This document shows, in pieces, positions 1 to 9,081 of a stretch of DNA of 64,000 nucleotides. The notes below the pieces were generated by a model. That model had not been told where the DNA came from and did not search any database. It saw only the letters and a program-made list of their open reading frames with translations. This DNA comes from Acinetobacter sp. TGL-Y2 (GTDB lineage: Bacteria; Pseudomonadota; Gammaproteobacteria; Pseudomonadales; Moraxellaceae), in assembly GCF_001612555.1 (NCBI RefSeq), contig NZ_CP015110.1:1054001-1118000 (forward strand), written 5' to 3'. The first letter of the stretch is position 1. Each line of letters begins with the position of its first letter. Position numbers and translations under genes: made by a program.

Positions 1-552
1 TTATATAAATTGGATGCGCGTTTTAAACAGTCTCGTGTCAACGTCAATAGTTTTCACAGTAATGTTTTGCTGACCGGGCAAGTCCCTGACGCGCACTTAA
101 AACAGTTGGCTGAAGACAATGTGCGTGCGATGAGTGATGTGAAAACCATTCATAACTACATCACGATCGGTCCACAAATTGGTTATGGCGCAATTATGCA
201 AGACGCAACCACGACTGCCAACACGCGCGGTTTAATTATGAAAGCGCCGGTGGTGTCTGACAGTAAACTGCTGGTGCATACGGAAGATGGCGTATTGTAT
301 GTCATGGGGCGTTTAAACAATGCCGAAGAAAATGACTTAAATGATGTGCTCCAAAAAGTGGGCAATGTCACCAAAATTGTGACCTTAATCGATAACGTGG
401 AACAGCAAAATACCCAGCTTGGTGTTCAGCCGTCTTCATTTAGCAGCCCAATGGTGGGTAATGGAAATGCGAATGGTAACCTTCCTACTGATGAAACTCC
501 TGTAGCCATTGATACGGATAATCCAGAGCCAAATGCCACAATTCAGCAATAA
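1..552 (+). CDS. BON-domain envelope protein, 5' end outside window
   Basis: The reading frame is open from the first base, and the only start visible (a TTG at 10) lies inside the domain, so the N-terminus is probably cut by the window edge. The visible part ends one BON domain (GQVPDAHLKQLAEDNVRAM region) and contains a second (SKLLVHTEDGVLYVMGRL, followed by VGNVTKIVTLID). A low-complexity Asn/Thr/Pro tail follows. BON proteins of the DolP/OsmY type are usually exported or lipid-anchored and bind the envelope; the signal peptide or lipobox that would prove this is not in the window. The next gene begins one base after its stop, so the two are probably co-transcribed. The family call is firm; the exact orthologue is uncertain. 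Confidence 0.8.
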   Translation, partial: LYKLDARFKQSRVNVNSFHSNVLLTGQVPDAHLKQLAEDNVRAMSDVKTIHNYITIGPQIGYGAIMQDATTTANTRGLIMKAPVVSDSKLLVHTEDGVLYVMGRLNNAEENDLNDVLQKVGNVTKIVTLIDNVEQQNTQLGVQPSSFSSPMVGNGNANGNLPTDETPVAIDTDNPEPNATIQQ

Positions 553-553
553 A

Positions 554-1423
554 ATGCAAGGTGCACGACAGCATCTAAGCAACAGATTTACACGATTACA
601 AAGTCAATTGAAAGTCTTTAGACCTTATAACCTCGGTGGGTATGCGATTAATGGTTTAACCCCCAAAAAAGGCTATAGTGTGCAGAAGAATCTCGCCTAC
701 GGGATCAAACCGCGCCAACGTTTAGATCTGTATGTCTCCAATCAAGAAGGCACTAAGGGTTTGATCTTATTTGTACATGGCGGTGCTTGGAGTCGTGGTG
801 ACAAAGATACCTATGTGTTTGTCGGTGAAGCCTTTAGCCGCTATGGTTATGATGTGGCTGTACTGAATTATCATTTGGCACCTGAGTTTATCTTTCCGCG
901 CTATGTCGATGACTTGGCTGAAGCACTGGATTTCTTGGAACAACACCAAGCAAAACTGGGTATCTCTACAGATAAAATTGCACTTATGGGGCATTCAGCA
1001 GGGGCATTTAATATCGCTTCTCTGATTTATCATCCAAGTGTGTACCAGTTAAAGCTGAAACAAAATATTAGAACAATAATAGGGATTTCTGGTCCTTATC
1101 ACTTTGATTATAAAGATGATCCTTTGGCACAACATGCATTTGATCAATTGATTCCCTATGATCAGGTCATGCCTTATTATTTTGTTGAAAAAAATCATAT
1201 CCAGCATTATTTACTGATTGCTGAAAATGACCAAATTGTAAAACACAGCAATAGCTTAGATTTATGCGCGCAGTTGCATTCGCAGGGCAATCATTGTGAA
1301 GTGATCAATATTCCAAACACTGGACATATTACGATTATGGGCAGTGTATCGAGCTTATTTAGTCGTTTTTATGAAACACGCCAACAGATTTTAAATGCTT
1401 TAGAGCGCTCAATGCAGGATTAG
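554..1423 (+). CDS. alpha/beta hydrolase (esterase/lipase-type)
   Basis: This is a predicted serine hydrolase of the alpha/beta fold. It has an oxyanion-hole HGGAW motif and a nucleophile elbow GHSAG. An Asp (AENDQIV) and a late His (NTGHIT) in the expected order can complete the triad. This resembles the acetyl-esterase/arylformamidase-like group. No signal peptide is evident, so it is probably cytoplasmic; the substrate is unknown. I place the start at the ATG directly after the BON gene stop (TAAAATG). An in-frame ATG at 533 and a TTG at 509 are alternatives that would overlap the upstream gene. The tight spacing suggests one transcript with the BON gene. Confidence 0.75.
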   Translation: MQGARQHLSNRFTRLQSQLKVFRPYNLGGYAINGLTPKKGYSVQKNLAYGIKPRQRLDLYVSNQEGTKGLILFVHGGAWSRGDKDTYVFVGEAFSRYGYDVAVLNYHLAPEFIFPRYVDDLAEALDFLEQHQAKLGISTDKIALMGHSAGAFNIASLIYHPSVYQLKLKQNIRTIIGISGPYHFDYKDDPLAQHAFDQLIPYDQVMPYYFVEKNHIQHYLLIAENDQIVKHSNSLDLCAQLHSQGNHCEVINIPNTGHITIMGSVSSLFSRFYETRQQILNALERSMQD

Positions 1424-1472
1424 AAATATTTGTTTACGACAACAAATATCCTGCAAGACTGTCAATCAATTC

Positions 1473-2228
1473 TTAATCTGGCATAGGTGTGTTGTGAATC
1501 ACATGTTGAATCATGGCATGCGCAATACTGCCTGCAAAAGGAATTTCAGGCAGCGCATCAAATTTAAAGAATTGGGCATCGCTGATTTCATCCTGTTGAA
1601 GCACAATATCACCTGAAGCGTACTCGGCTTTAAAGGCGATCATCAGATTGCTCGGGAAGGGCCACGGTTGACTGGCCAAATATTGAATATTGGTCAGATT
1701 TAAACCAATTTCTTCCATGGTCTCGCGCTCAACTGCTTGTTCCAGCGTTTCACCCACTTCGACAAAACCTGCAATCAGACCGTACATTTTAGATTGATTC
1801 TTTGCATTCTTGGCGAGTAGGATCTCATCCTTGCCACGTGTAATTATGGTGATGACGCAAGGCTGAACACGTGGGTATTGATGATAATTACATGCTGGAC
1901 AAATCATCGCATATTGGGATGCATGTGCCTCTGTTTCTGTACCGCAGTGACTGCAGAACTTATGATTACGGCGCCATTCTAAGAGCTGAACCGCGCGACT
2001 GGCTTGTTCAAACTGAACCCGTGACCACTGAGAAATCAGCTGTCGAATAGGTACCAGTTGATAACCCTCTGGAATGGCTTCTTCGATATGTAGATCACGA
2101 GCTATCACTTGATCGCTTGAATAAAAACTTATATCACTGTTTAACTTTTCAACTTGCGGAAGTTGAAAGTGTTCATCGACCAAAAGTTGCTGTTGTTTGA
2201 AAATATAAGCCAGTGATAGTTCAGTCAT
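1473..2228 (-). CDS. nudC: NAD(H) diphosphatase NudC
   Basis: NudC hydrolyses NAD(H) to NMN(H) and AMP and can remove NAD caps from RNA. The 251-residue protein has the full architecture: an N-terminal domain, a zinc ribbon with Cys92, Cys95, Cys110 and Cys113 (CSHC and CPAC), and a Nudix domain. The Nudix box starts at GFVEVGE and ends at REtmEEiGL, matching G-x5-E-x7-REUxEExGU. The family-specific SQPWPFPS motif follows and separates NudC from other Nudix hydrolases. The length is typical of the family. Its ATG overlaps the TAA of the upstream ChpA-like gene by one base (TAATG), which suggests translational coupling. Confidence 0.93.
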   Translation of the reverse strand: MTELSLAYIFKQQQLLVDEHFQLPQVEKLNSDISFYSSDQVIARDLHIEEAIPEGYQLVPIRQLISQWSRVQFEQASRAVQLLEWRRNHKFCSHCGTETEAHASQYAMICPACNYHQYPRVQPCVITIITRGKDEILLAKNAKNQSKMYGLIAGFVEVGETLEQAVERETMEEIGLNLTNIQYLASQPWPFPSNLMIAFKAEYASGDIVLQQDEISDAQFFKFDALPEIPFAGSIAHAMIQHVIHNTPMPD

Positions 2229-3871
2229 TATGCAATCGCTTTAAGGTCTTGGCTGCTGTTGAGTGCGATATCAAACATCGATTTTAAAATTGGCTGTTTG
2301 TTTTGTAAATTTTCAATCAGCATTTCTGCGCTGGCTAAAACATCCAGTAATTTTTCAACCTGTTGTTTGTTTAGGCGGCGCTCTTTACTGATCTCAACAT
2401 TTAAGAAAGCCTGACTATTCAGGAGTGCCACTTGACCGTCTTTGGCATTTAAGAACAACAGCGCGCCACTGATTTCTTTTAATTGTGCCGGTAAGCCTTC
2501 TAAACTGGTCGCTTGAGGGTCTTGCAAATACTCAACTAAAGTTTGACTGCTCAGCTCAACCAATGCTTTGGTTTCACTCAGTAATACTTCATGTGCTTCA
2601 TCTAAACGATCAAGCGAAATTTGCATATTGTTGACGCGCAGTTGTAGGCGACTGGATGTAAAATTCCGTTCCAAAATCCCAATTGAGTTCATGGCAGACA
2701 AAATACTGTTCATCAGTTGCTGTGCAAACTGCGGGTTATTTTGCATATTGTCTTGAGATAAATTTTCCGCTTGTAATTTTAACTCAACATAAGCTTCATT
2801 CAGGTTCATCACTTTGAAGACATTGGCCAAATTAAATAATTTGTCTTTAAGTTCAGCGGTTTTTTCCAGGGACATATTTTTGTAGTTGAACTCAATATCA
2901 TTACGAATTTGAGTCATTTCCTCAGTAATGAGCTTGCTCACTGCATGTACAGTTTCAAAATCAGGTCCGAACAAATGACGACTGAAAATTTGCAATTGAG
3001 TATCGGTCAAGATGTCTTCACCGATATTGAGTTGTTCACGAATATGCTGTGAAATCGCATCCTCTTGACTGATACATACGCCTAAAACATTGGCAAGATC
3101 AATCATGGGTGCGCTGAAGCTCTCGAGTGCTTCAAAGAACTGTGCAATATTCGATTCAACGCCAATCAATGTTCTCAGGCGAGTATCACTCAGCGCCAAA
3201 CGTTCAATTTGATTAAATGCGACGTGCACCAAACTCCAATATTGCTGGCTTGGGGTATTTTGTGCAAGGTTAGACATATAGGTGCCAACCAGTTTGATCC
3301 CTTGCAAATCAAGCACTGTTTCATTCTGATTGAGTAATTTATTGAGGCAAATTTTATACAGCTTATGTATATAAATCGATTTTTCAAGTTCAGGCGCGGC
3401 AGGAATGTTGAACGTTGGTTCGATACATTCAAGCGAAGATACAATGGCTTGACCTTCTTGAGTCAACGGTTTGCCCAGTGCAATTTCAAGATTATTTAAG
3501 GTGTCTAATAAAAACTGTGGCACACGCACTTCACGTAAGCAAATAAATTCAATATAGCGTTTAAGCATGGTCGTGCCTTCACTTAAAGCGACGACATCTT
3601 GAGTGACAATATGCTCAGGATTTTGCATGATTTTGCGCATGATATCTGCACAGTATTGAATCAGTTGAGATAACTGTGGCATATCAATGAGTAACAACAC
3701 TTGGGCGCATTGTTCAAATTGAATTAAAGTATCATCTATGCCAAACGGTAAACTCTGGTCTTCAACTAAGCTACTGACTGCTGTTTCTACTTGTTGTATT
3801 GAGTTATCAACTTCTTTTTTTATGATTAAAAGTGCCGTAGGGTCGAAATGAATTGAGGTTTGGTAAGACAT
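2228..3871 (-). CDS. ChpA/PilL N-terminal-like helical protein
   Basis: The 547-residue protein is almost entirely helical and acidic, with no signal peptide or membrane segment. Its start (DPTALLIIKKEVDNSIQQVE) and the repeated pattern of paired helices resemble the N-terminal region of the type IV pilus chemotaxis kinase ChpA/PilL, which precedes the Hpt domains. No kinase, receiver or CheW domain is visible, and I see no convincing Hpt histidine motif. It may be a stand-alone paralogue acting as a scaffold, or something unrelated with similar helix spacing. A Shine-Dalgarno sequence (AGGAAAGGTG) precedes the ATG. The gene is translationally coupled to nudC and lies downstream of rnhA-dnaQ on the same strand. 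Confidence 0.5.
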   Translation of the reverse strand: MSYQTSIHFDPTALLIIKKEVDNSIQQVETAVSSLVEDQSLPFGIDDTLIQFEQCAQVLLLIDMPQLSQLIQYCADIMRKIMQNPEHIVTQDVVALSEGTTMLKRYIEFICLREVRVPQFLLDTLNNLEIALGKPLTQEGQAIVSSLECIEPTFNIPAAPELEKSIYIHKLYKICLNKLLNQNETVLDLQGIKLVGTYMSNLAQNTPSQQYWSLVHVAFNQIERLALSDTRLRTLIGVESNIAQFFEALESFSAPMIDLANVLGVCISQEDAISQHIREQLNIGEDILTDTQLQIFSRHLFGPDFETVHAVSKLITEEMTQIRNDIEFNYKNMSLEKTAELKDKLFNLANVFKVMNLNEAYVELKLQAENLSQDNMQNNPQFAQQLMNSILSAMNSIGILERNFTSSRLQLRVNNMQISLDRLDEAHEVLLSETKALVELSSQTLVEYLQDPQATSLEGLPAQLKEISGALLFLNAKDGQVALLNSQAFLNVEISKERRLNKQQVEKLLDVLASAEMLIENLQNKQPILKSMFDIALNSSQDLKAIA

Positions 3872-3999
3872 TGATCTGCACCTTTCCTAGGTCTATAAAT
3901 GTTCCGATCTAGCCCCTCAAAGAGAGGCTCATTTTTTGTATAATTCAATATAACTGAACTGATCTGTCTTTACAAAAAATATCAAAATGAAACAGCGAT

Positions 4000-5517
4000 T
4001 TATTTTGCAAAAAGACAAGGCTCACCTTTTTTTTCTTGATATTGTTTGACCCAGTTCTCATGTTGTTCAAGCTCTTCTTGGGATGCCCAAATAACGGGCA
4101 AATCAATCTCGATTTTTTGACGCGTAGATCGGTTTTCATTTTGATGAGAGGACAAGGCATCCATGTCAAATGAAACTTGACCACCGGTCATGAATAGATA
4201 GACGTCTGCTAAAATTTCGGCATCGAGTAAAGCACCATGGAAGGTACGATCGCGCTGAGGTACTTCATAACGTCGAACCAATGCATCGAGTGAGTTTTTC
4301 TGACCCGGATGTTTGGCTTTGGCCATAGCGAGGGTATCAGTGACTGTACAGACGTCAGAGAGTGCTTTATAGCCTGCACGTTTAAACTCCATGTCTAAGA
4401 AGTTCATATCAAAGCTGGCGTTATGCGCAATGATTTCCGCACCTTTTAGATAATCAAAAAGCACATCTGCAATTTCAGCATAGACCGGTTTATCTTTTAG
4501 GAAGTCATCTGAAATACCATGCACATTTTCAGAATCACCGACTGGTTTTTTCGGGTTGATATAAATATGAATGGAGCTTCCCGTCAGTTTACGGTTGATC
4601 ATTTCCAGCGCACCCACTTCAATGATGCGGTCACTGTCTTGATAATAAAAACCTGTGGTTTCTGTATCTAAAATCAGTTGACGCGGACCTTGCAGTTTTA
4701 ATTTTGCGGGTGTAATGACAATGTGTGGGTGCTGATTAACGAGATGATCCGCACTCTGCTCAAGCTGATTTTCAGTAGAATGCTCTGACGCTGAATTCTC
4801 TGACGCTAAATGGTCTTGATCAATAACAACCTCATTCGTCATTTGAACTTCATTATTCATTGAATTTGTTATAACGGCTTCAGTCGCTAATGATGCATTG
4901 TTGATTGCGGATTCAACTGAAGTATCTGGCTCGCTATTTTCTACTTCTACTTCAATGCCCAGCTCTTCAGTCTCCTCCATCAGATCAAAACCGAAAGGGT
5001 CGTCGAGTAGCCAGTCTTTATCTACTTTTTTTTTAGCATCTTGTGTGATTTTTGCTGTAGCAGCAGCTTGAATGTGAGTTTCACCAGTTTTAAGACGTTC
5101 AGCAGTTTGATCTGCGCCTAAATTGGCAAGGTGATCTGCCATTTCATTGCCCGGATGTCCAGAATGACCTTTAATCCAATTCCATTCAATTTCACGGTTT
5201 TGACAGGTGGCATCGAGCTTTTTCCAAAGATCAGGGTTTTTAACGTCTTTCCAGTTTTTCTTTTTCCAGCCTTGAATCCACTCGGTAATACCGCGTTTCA
5301 CATAAATAGAATCAGTCCAAATGACAATTTTGGCATCGATGGGGCAAAAGGCGATCCCTTCAATGGCTGCACTCAACTCCATTCGATTATTGGTGGTGTT
5401 GGGTTCTCCACCAAATAACTTATGCTCGCCATTTTCTGTAATGACATATGCACCCCAACCGCCTAAACCCGGGTTTCCACGGCATGCACCATCTACATAA
5501 AGCGTAATTTGCGACAT
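4000..5517 (-). CDS. rnhA-dnaQ: RNase HI - DNA polymerase III epsilon (DnaQ) fusion
   Basis: One 505-residue chain joins two enzymes. Residues 1-140 are RNase HI, which degrades RNA in RNA:DNA hybrids, with catalytic Asp9, Glu47, Asp69 and Asp128 all present. A 130-residue acidic, Ser/Asn-rich linker follows. From about residue 278 there is a DEDDh proofreading exonuclease: Exo I with Asp284 and Glu286 (LDTETTG), Exo II AHNASFDMNF, and Exo III HGALLDAEILADVY. QVSFDM at residue 447 resembles the beta-clamp binding motif of DnaQ. In E. coli rnhA and dnaQ are adjacent but divergent genes. I chose the ATG at 5517; a TTG 12 bases upstream is the alternative. About 60 residues extend past the clamp motif. 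Confidence 0.93.
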   Translation of the reverse strand: MSQITLYVDGACRGNPGLGGWGAYVITENGEHKLFGGEPNTTNNRMELSAAIEGIAFCPIDAKIVIWTDSIYVKRGITEWIQGWKKKNWKDVKNPDLWKKLDATCQNREIEWNWIKGHSGHPGNEMADHLANLGADQTAERLKTGETHIQAAATAKITQDAKKKVDKDWLLDDPFGFDLMEETEELGIEVEVENSEPDTSVESAINNASLATEAVITNSMNNEVQMTNEVVIDQDHLASENSASEHSTENQLEQSADHLVNQHPHIVITPAKLKLQGPRQLILDTETTGFYYQDSDRIIEVGALEMINRKLTGSSIHIYINPKKPVGDSENVHGISDDFLKDKPVYAEIADVLFDYLKGAEIIAHNASFDMNFLDMEFKRAGYKALSDVCTVTDTLAMAKAKHPGQKNSLDALVRRYEVPQRDRTFHGALLDAEILADVYLFMTGGQVSFDMDALSSHQNENRSTRQKIEIDLPVIWASQEELEQHENWVKQYQEKKGEPCLFAK

Positions 5518-5733
5518 AGTTTGAACCAATAAAATTTAAATTAAAGTTGAACAACAAGTTCTAAGAATTTATTGTATACGCAAATCGGTAATATCAGTGC
5601 TATAACTCGATTTTTTTTAATTTCTTGTAACATTTATATGCAAATACTACTCATTTAGAGGCTTGTCTCGATGGGACTCTCCTCTAGAATGTCTTTTATA
5701 AAATAAATCTATTATACGTTGTTCGGAATTTGT

Positions 5734-8700
5734 ATGTTTAAACCAACCACAGCAGTGTGGCAGCCATCTGCATCTTTTTTATTTAAATTATCTGTAATCA
5801 CTTCTGCTGTGGCGGGAATCGGTTTGACTACGGGGTGTACCTCTACGCCGTCTTCAGCCAAAACCCAAAATTCTAAGCAACTGGGTATGCTCGATGCCAA
5901 CAGTTTAGATTCTTTGGAAGATTTGCTTTCTGCAACAGATATGCGCGCAGTTGAAGGGGATCGTCTGCTTATTTTAAAGCATGGTGATGTCTGGAAGCGG
6001 ATGACGGTTGGTTTTAAAATGGATGAAACCAAGTGGGATCCGCGTATTGAAGCACAGCGCAGTTGGTTCATTACTCGTCAGCCATATTTGGATCGTTTAA
6101 GTGCGCGTGCATCGCGTTATTTGTATCATACGGTAAAAGAAGCTGAACGCCGTGGCATGCCAACGGAAATTGCACTGCTGCCTGTCATTGAAAGCTCATA
6201 CGATCCAGCAGCGACTAGTACCGCAGCTGCGGCAGGGATGTGGCAGTTTATTCCAAGCACGGGTAAAATTTATGGTTTAAGACAAACCAGTCTTTATGAC
6301 GGGCGCCGTGATGTGGTCGAGTCGACGCGTGCAGCCTATGAGTTCTTGGGCAGTTTATATAATCAGTTTGGTTCGTGGGAGCTGGCACTTGCAGCATATA
6401 ATGCGGGGCCAGGACGTATTCAACAGGCGATTAACCGTAACAAAGCGGCGGGTTTGCCGACTGATTATTGGTCTTTGAAACTTCCACAAGAAACCATGAA
6501 TTATGTGCCCCGGTTCTTGGCTGTTGCACAAATTATTAAATCTCCGCAAAAATATGGGGTCAATTTACCGCCAATTGCCAACCGTCCGCATTTTAGAGAA
6601 ATTTCTGTACCGGTAGGTGCGTCTTTAAATCAAATTGCCTCGATTACAGGTTTGAGTCGTGCTGAGCTTTATCAGTTGAATCCTGGGCATCGAGGTGAAG
6701 TGGTCGATGCACAAAGCCCATTACGTATTTTGATTCCTGCGGATTTAAATCCAACCGTAGATGCAAAAATTAAAGCCTTAAAACCGAGCTCTAGTAGCTA
6801 TTGGGCAGGTGGTACAACGTCTTCAGGTTCGTCAAGTAATACATCAAGTCCTTTAACCAGTTCAACTACACCAAGTTATACCGCGCCAAGGGTACTTACC
6901 ACTACGCCTCCCGCGTTAAATAACTCAAAAAATACAACGACTACAGTTAAACCAAGTACTGCAGCACTTCAAGCAGCGGTCACACAGCCAAATACAACAT
7001 CAAGTACGACAAATAAAGGCAGAACTCCCGTCGGTTCAAATGCATTAGCCGCATTTGCTTCTTCTGCTGCTGTACCAAGCGCACCGCGTATTCCTGTCGC
7101 AGTAACGCCTGCTGTCAATGTGAAGCCTATAACCACAGAGCCTAAACTTACTGAGCAAGAGCGTGCCCAAGTTTTAGCCAGTTTGACTCCAGAAGAGACG
7201 CTAACCGCGCAAAAATCACTAAATAGTGTGACTGAGCCGGAAGCGACTCAAGCTGAAAAAGAAGAGGTGGTCAGAGAAATTACTGCTCTAGCACCACAAG
7301 GCACAGAAATCGTCGATCCGCTCGATGGTAAAATCAAACTGACTGCTATTCAAACCAGTCAGTCGGTAGCATCGCAAAAAGGTCAAGAGGTTAAAGTTGG
7401 CTTTGCTTATCCAAAGTCGGTTGCAGATAACACTTCAGTATCATCAGATGAAGCGCAGCGTAACAAAGATAAATCATTTTCTAAGACAGAAAGTGAAGTG
7501 GTGGTTGTGCCACCGAAAGGTAAACGTAGTACTTATCTGATATTACCCGGCGACACACTGGCTGTAATTGCCATCAAAAATGGCTTGAACTGGCGTGATA
7601 TCGCGAAGTGGAATCAGGTTGATCCAAACTCAACGCTTTTTGTGGGCACAAGCTTATATTTGTATGATGCAAAACCTGTTGCAGATAAAAAGATTGAAAA
7701 CAAACAGCCTGATCTAAAGCAGACTACTTATCTGGTCAAGCCGAATGACAGTTTAAGCGGTGTCGCGGATCAGTTTAATCTCTCGATTCAACAACTGGCA
7801 GAGATGAATAATTTAAGCACCAACAGTAATTTGTTTGTCGGTCAAAAGTTATCTTTGATTGACACAGGTGCTAAAAATTCTGAGAAAAAAGCAGAAACCA
7901 AGACAACCGCTAAAATTAAAACCAAAGTGTATACTGTGAAACGTGGTGAGTATTTGAAGCTCATTGCAGATCGTTATGCGCTGTCCAATCAAGAATTGGC
8001 AGCTTTAACGCCCGAACTAAAATCGGACAGTTTTTTAATGGTGGGGCAAAGAATCAATGTTCCATTTGCAGAAATAAATACCAAGGTTGATGACTCTCCT
8101 CAAACACTCAAAGCTGCCGCAAGCATCAGCAAAGCAAAGAGTGACATTAAAACCGAAAGCTATAAAGTCGAACGTGGTGATACGCTATATAGCATCGCAA
8201 TGAAGTCTAAAATGACCTTGAGCGAACTGGCTGAACTGAATGCATTGTCAGTCAATAAAGGTTTAATCATGGGGCAGAGTATTCAAATTCCGGCTGGCGT
8301 AACTACACCGAGTATTTATACCGTACAGTCTGGTGATAGCTTGAATGCCGTGGCAGGAAAATACAATTTGTCGGTGAATGAAATCGCAAGTTTGAATGGT
8401 TTAAGTACCTCTGCAGGTTTGTTTGTGGGTCAGAAGCTCAAGCTTTCAGGTGAATCTGAAGTAAAAGCATCGAACCCCGTCAAATATTCAGTTAAAGATT
8501 CGGTTAAAGATACAGCGCAAACCGCTAACTCAGTGTCAGACATTCATGTGGTGGCGTCAGGCGAAACGCTTGCCAGTGTTGCACGCAAATACAAATTGCA
8601 ATTGAGTTATCTTGCAGAGCTGAATGATTTGTCGCGTACCGCAGGTATACGTGTAGGACAACGCTTAAAAATTGATGGTGAACTTAGCAAAGATAGAGTA

Positions 8701-9048
8701 AAAGACACTTCGAGCTCGACTTCATCTGTGAAAAGTATCGGTACTAAAAATACAGAAGCTTACACGGTTAAAGCGGGAGATTCTTTAAATGTGATTGCAT
8801 CTCGTTTGGGTTTAAGTGTGAAAGAACTGGCAGATTTAAATGATCTCACGCCACGTTCAGGCTTACAGCGCGGTCAAACGATTCGCGTGCCAAAAACCAT
8901 TAGTGAGTACCGTGTCAAAAGTGGTGACTCTCTGATTCGTTTAGCCAGTCGTTATGGGATAGACAGCAACCAATTGGCAGATATGAATGATCTAAAACCG
9001 AATGCGCCATTGAAAATAGGTGATACGATCAAAGTTCCAAATCTGTAG
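5734..9048 (+). CDS. mltD: lytic murein transglycosylase MltD with about nine LysM repeats
   Basis: This is an outer-membrane-anchored enzyme that cleaves glycan strands of peptidoglycan. The signal sequence ends in a lipobox (GLTTGC, lipidated Cys35). A family-1 SLT domain follows, with catalytic Glu153 in PVIESSYDP and the conserved GMWQFIPSTG and AAYNAGPGR motifs. A Ser/Thr-rich linker of about 250 residues is next. Eight clear LysM repeats then run to the C-terminus, each with a YxVxxGDSLxxIA-type start. A more diverged LysM lies directly after the catalytic domain. E. coli MltD is about 450 residues with two LysM units, so this 1104-residue version is greatly expanded. I chose the ATG at 5734 because it gives a proper lipoprotein signal. 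yejA starts 33 bases downstream. Confidence 0.92.
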   Translation: MFKPTTAVWQPSASFLFKLSVITSAVAGIGLTTGCTSTPSSAKTQNSKQLGMLDANSLDSLEDLLSATDMRAVEGDRLLILKHGDVWKRMTVGFKMDETKWDPRIEAQRSWFITRQPYLDRLSARASRYLYHTVKEAERRGMPTEIALLPVIESSYDPAATSTAAAAGMWQFIPSTGKIYGLRQTSLYDGRRDVVESTRAAYEFLGSLYNQFGSWELALAAYNAGPGRIQQAINRNKAAGLPTDYWSLKLPQETMNYVPRFLAVAQIIKSPQKYGVNLPPIANRPHFREISVPVGASLNQIASITGLSRAELYQLNPGHRGEVVDAQSPLRILIPADLNPTVDAKIKALKPSSSSYWAGGTTSSGSSSNTSSPLTSSTTPSYTAPRVLTTTPPALNNSKNTTTTVKPSTAALQAAVTQPNTTSSTTNKGRTPVGSNALAAFASSAAVPSAPRIPVAVTPAVNVKPITTEPKLTEQERAQVLASLTPEETLTAQKSLNSVTEPEATQAEKEEVVREITALAPQGTEIVDPLDGKIKLTAIQTSQSVASQKGQEVKVGFAYPKSVADNTSVSSDEAQRNKDKSFSKTESEVVVVPPKGKRSTYLILPGDTLAVIAIKNGLNWRDIAKWNQVDPNSTLFVGTSLYLYDAKPVADKKIENKQPDLKQTTYLVKPNDSLSGVADQFNLSIQQLAEMNNLSTNSNLFVGQKLSLIDTGAKNSEKKAETKTTAKIKTKVYTVKRGEYLKLIADRYALSNQELAALTPELKSDSFLMVGQRINVPFAEINTKVDDSPQTLKAAASISKAKSDIKTESYKVERGDTLYSIAMKSKMTLSELAELNALSVNKGLIMGQSIQIPAGVTTPSIYTVQSGDSLNAVAGKYNLSVNEIASLNGLSTSAGLFVGQKLKLSGESEVKASNPVKYSVKDSVKDTAQTANSVSDIHVVASGETLASVARKYKLQLSYLAELNDLSRTAGIRVGQRLKIDGELSKDRVKDTSSSTSSVKSIGTKNTEAYTVKAGDSLNVIASRLGLSVKELADLNDLTPRSGLQRGQTIRVPKTISEYRVKSGDSLIRLASRYGIDSNQLADMNDLKPNAPLKIGDTIKVPNL

Positions 9049-9081
9049 TTTGCATAAGCAACAAAGGAATAGGCATAAGAG

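Noticed and set aside
3911..3931. Hairpin AGCCCCTC/GAGAGGCT followed by TTTTTT between rnhA-dnaQ and the ChpA-like gene.
   Set aside because: The T-run is on the plus strand, but both flanking genes are on the minus strand, so it would not end their transcripts. No plus-strand gene ends there.
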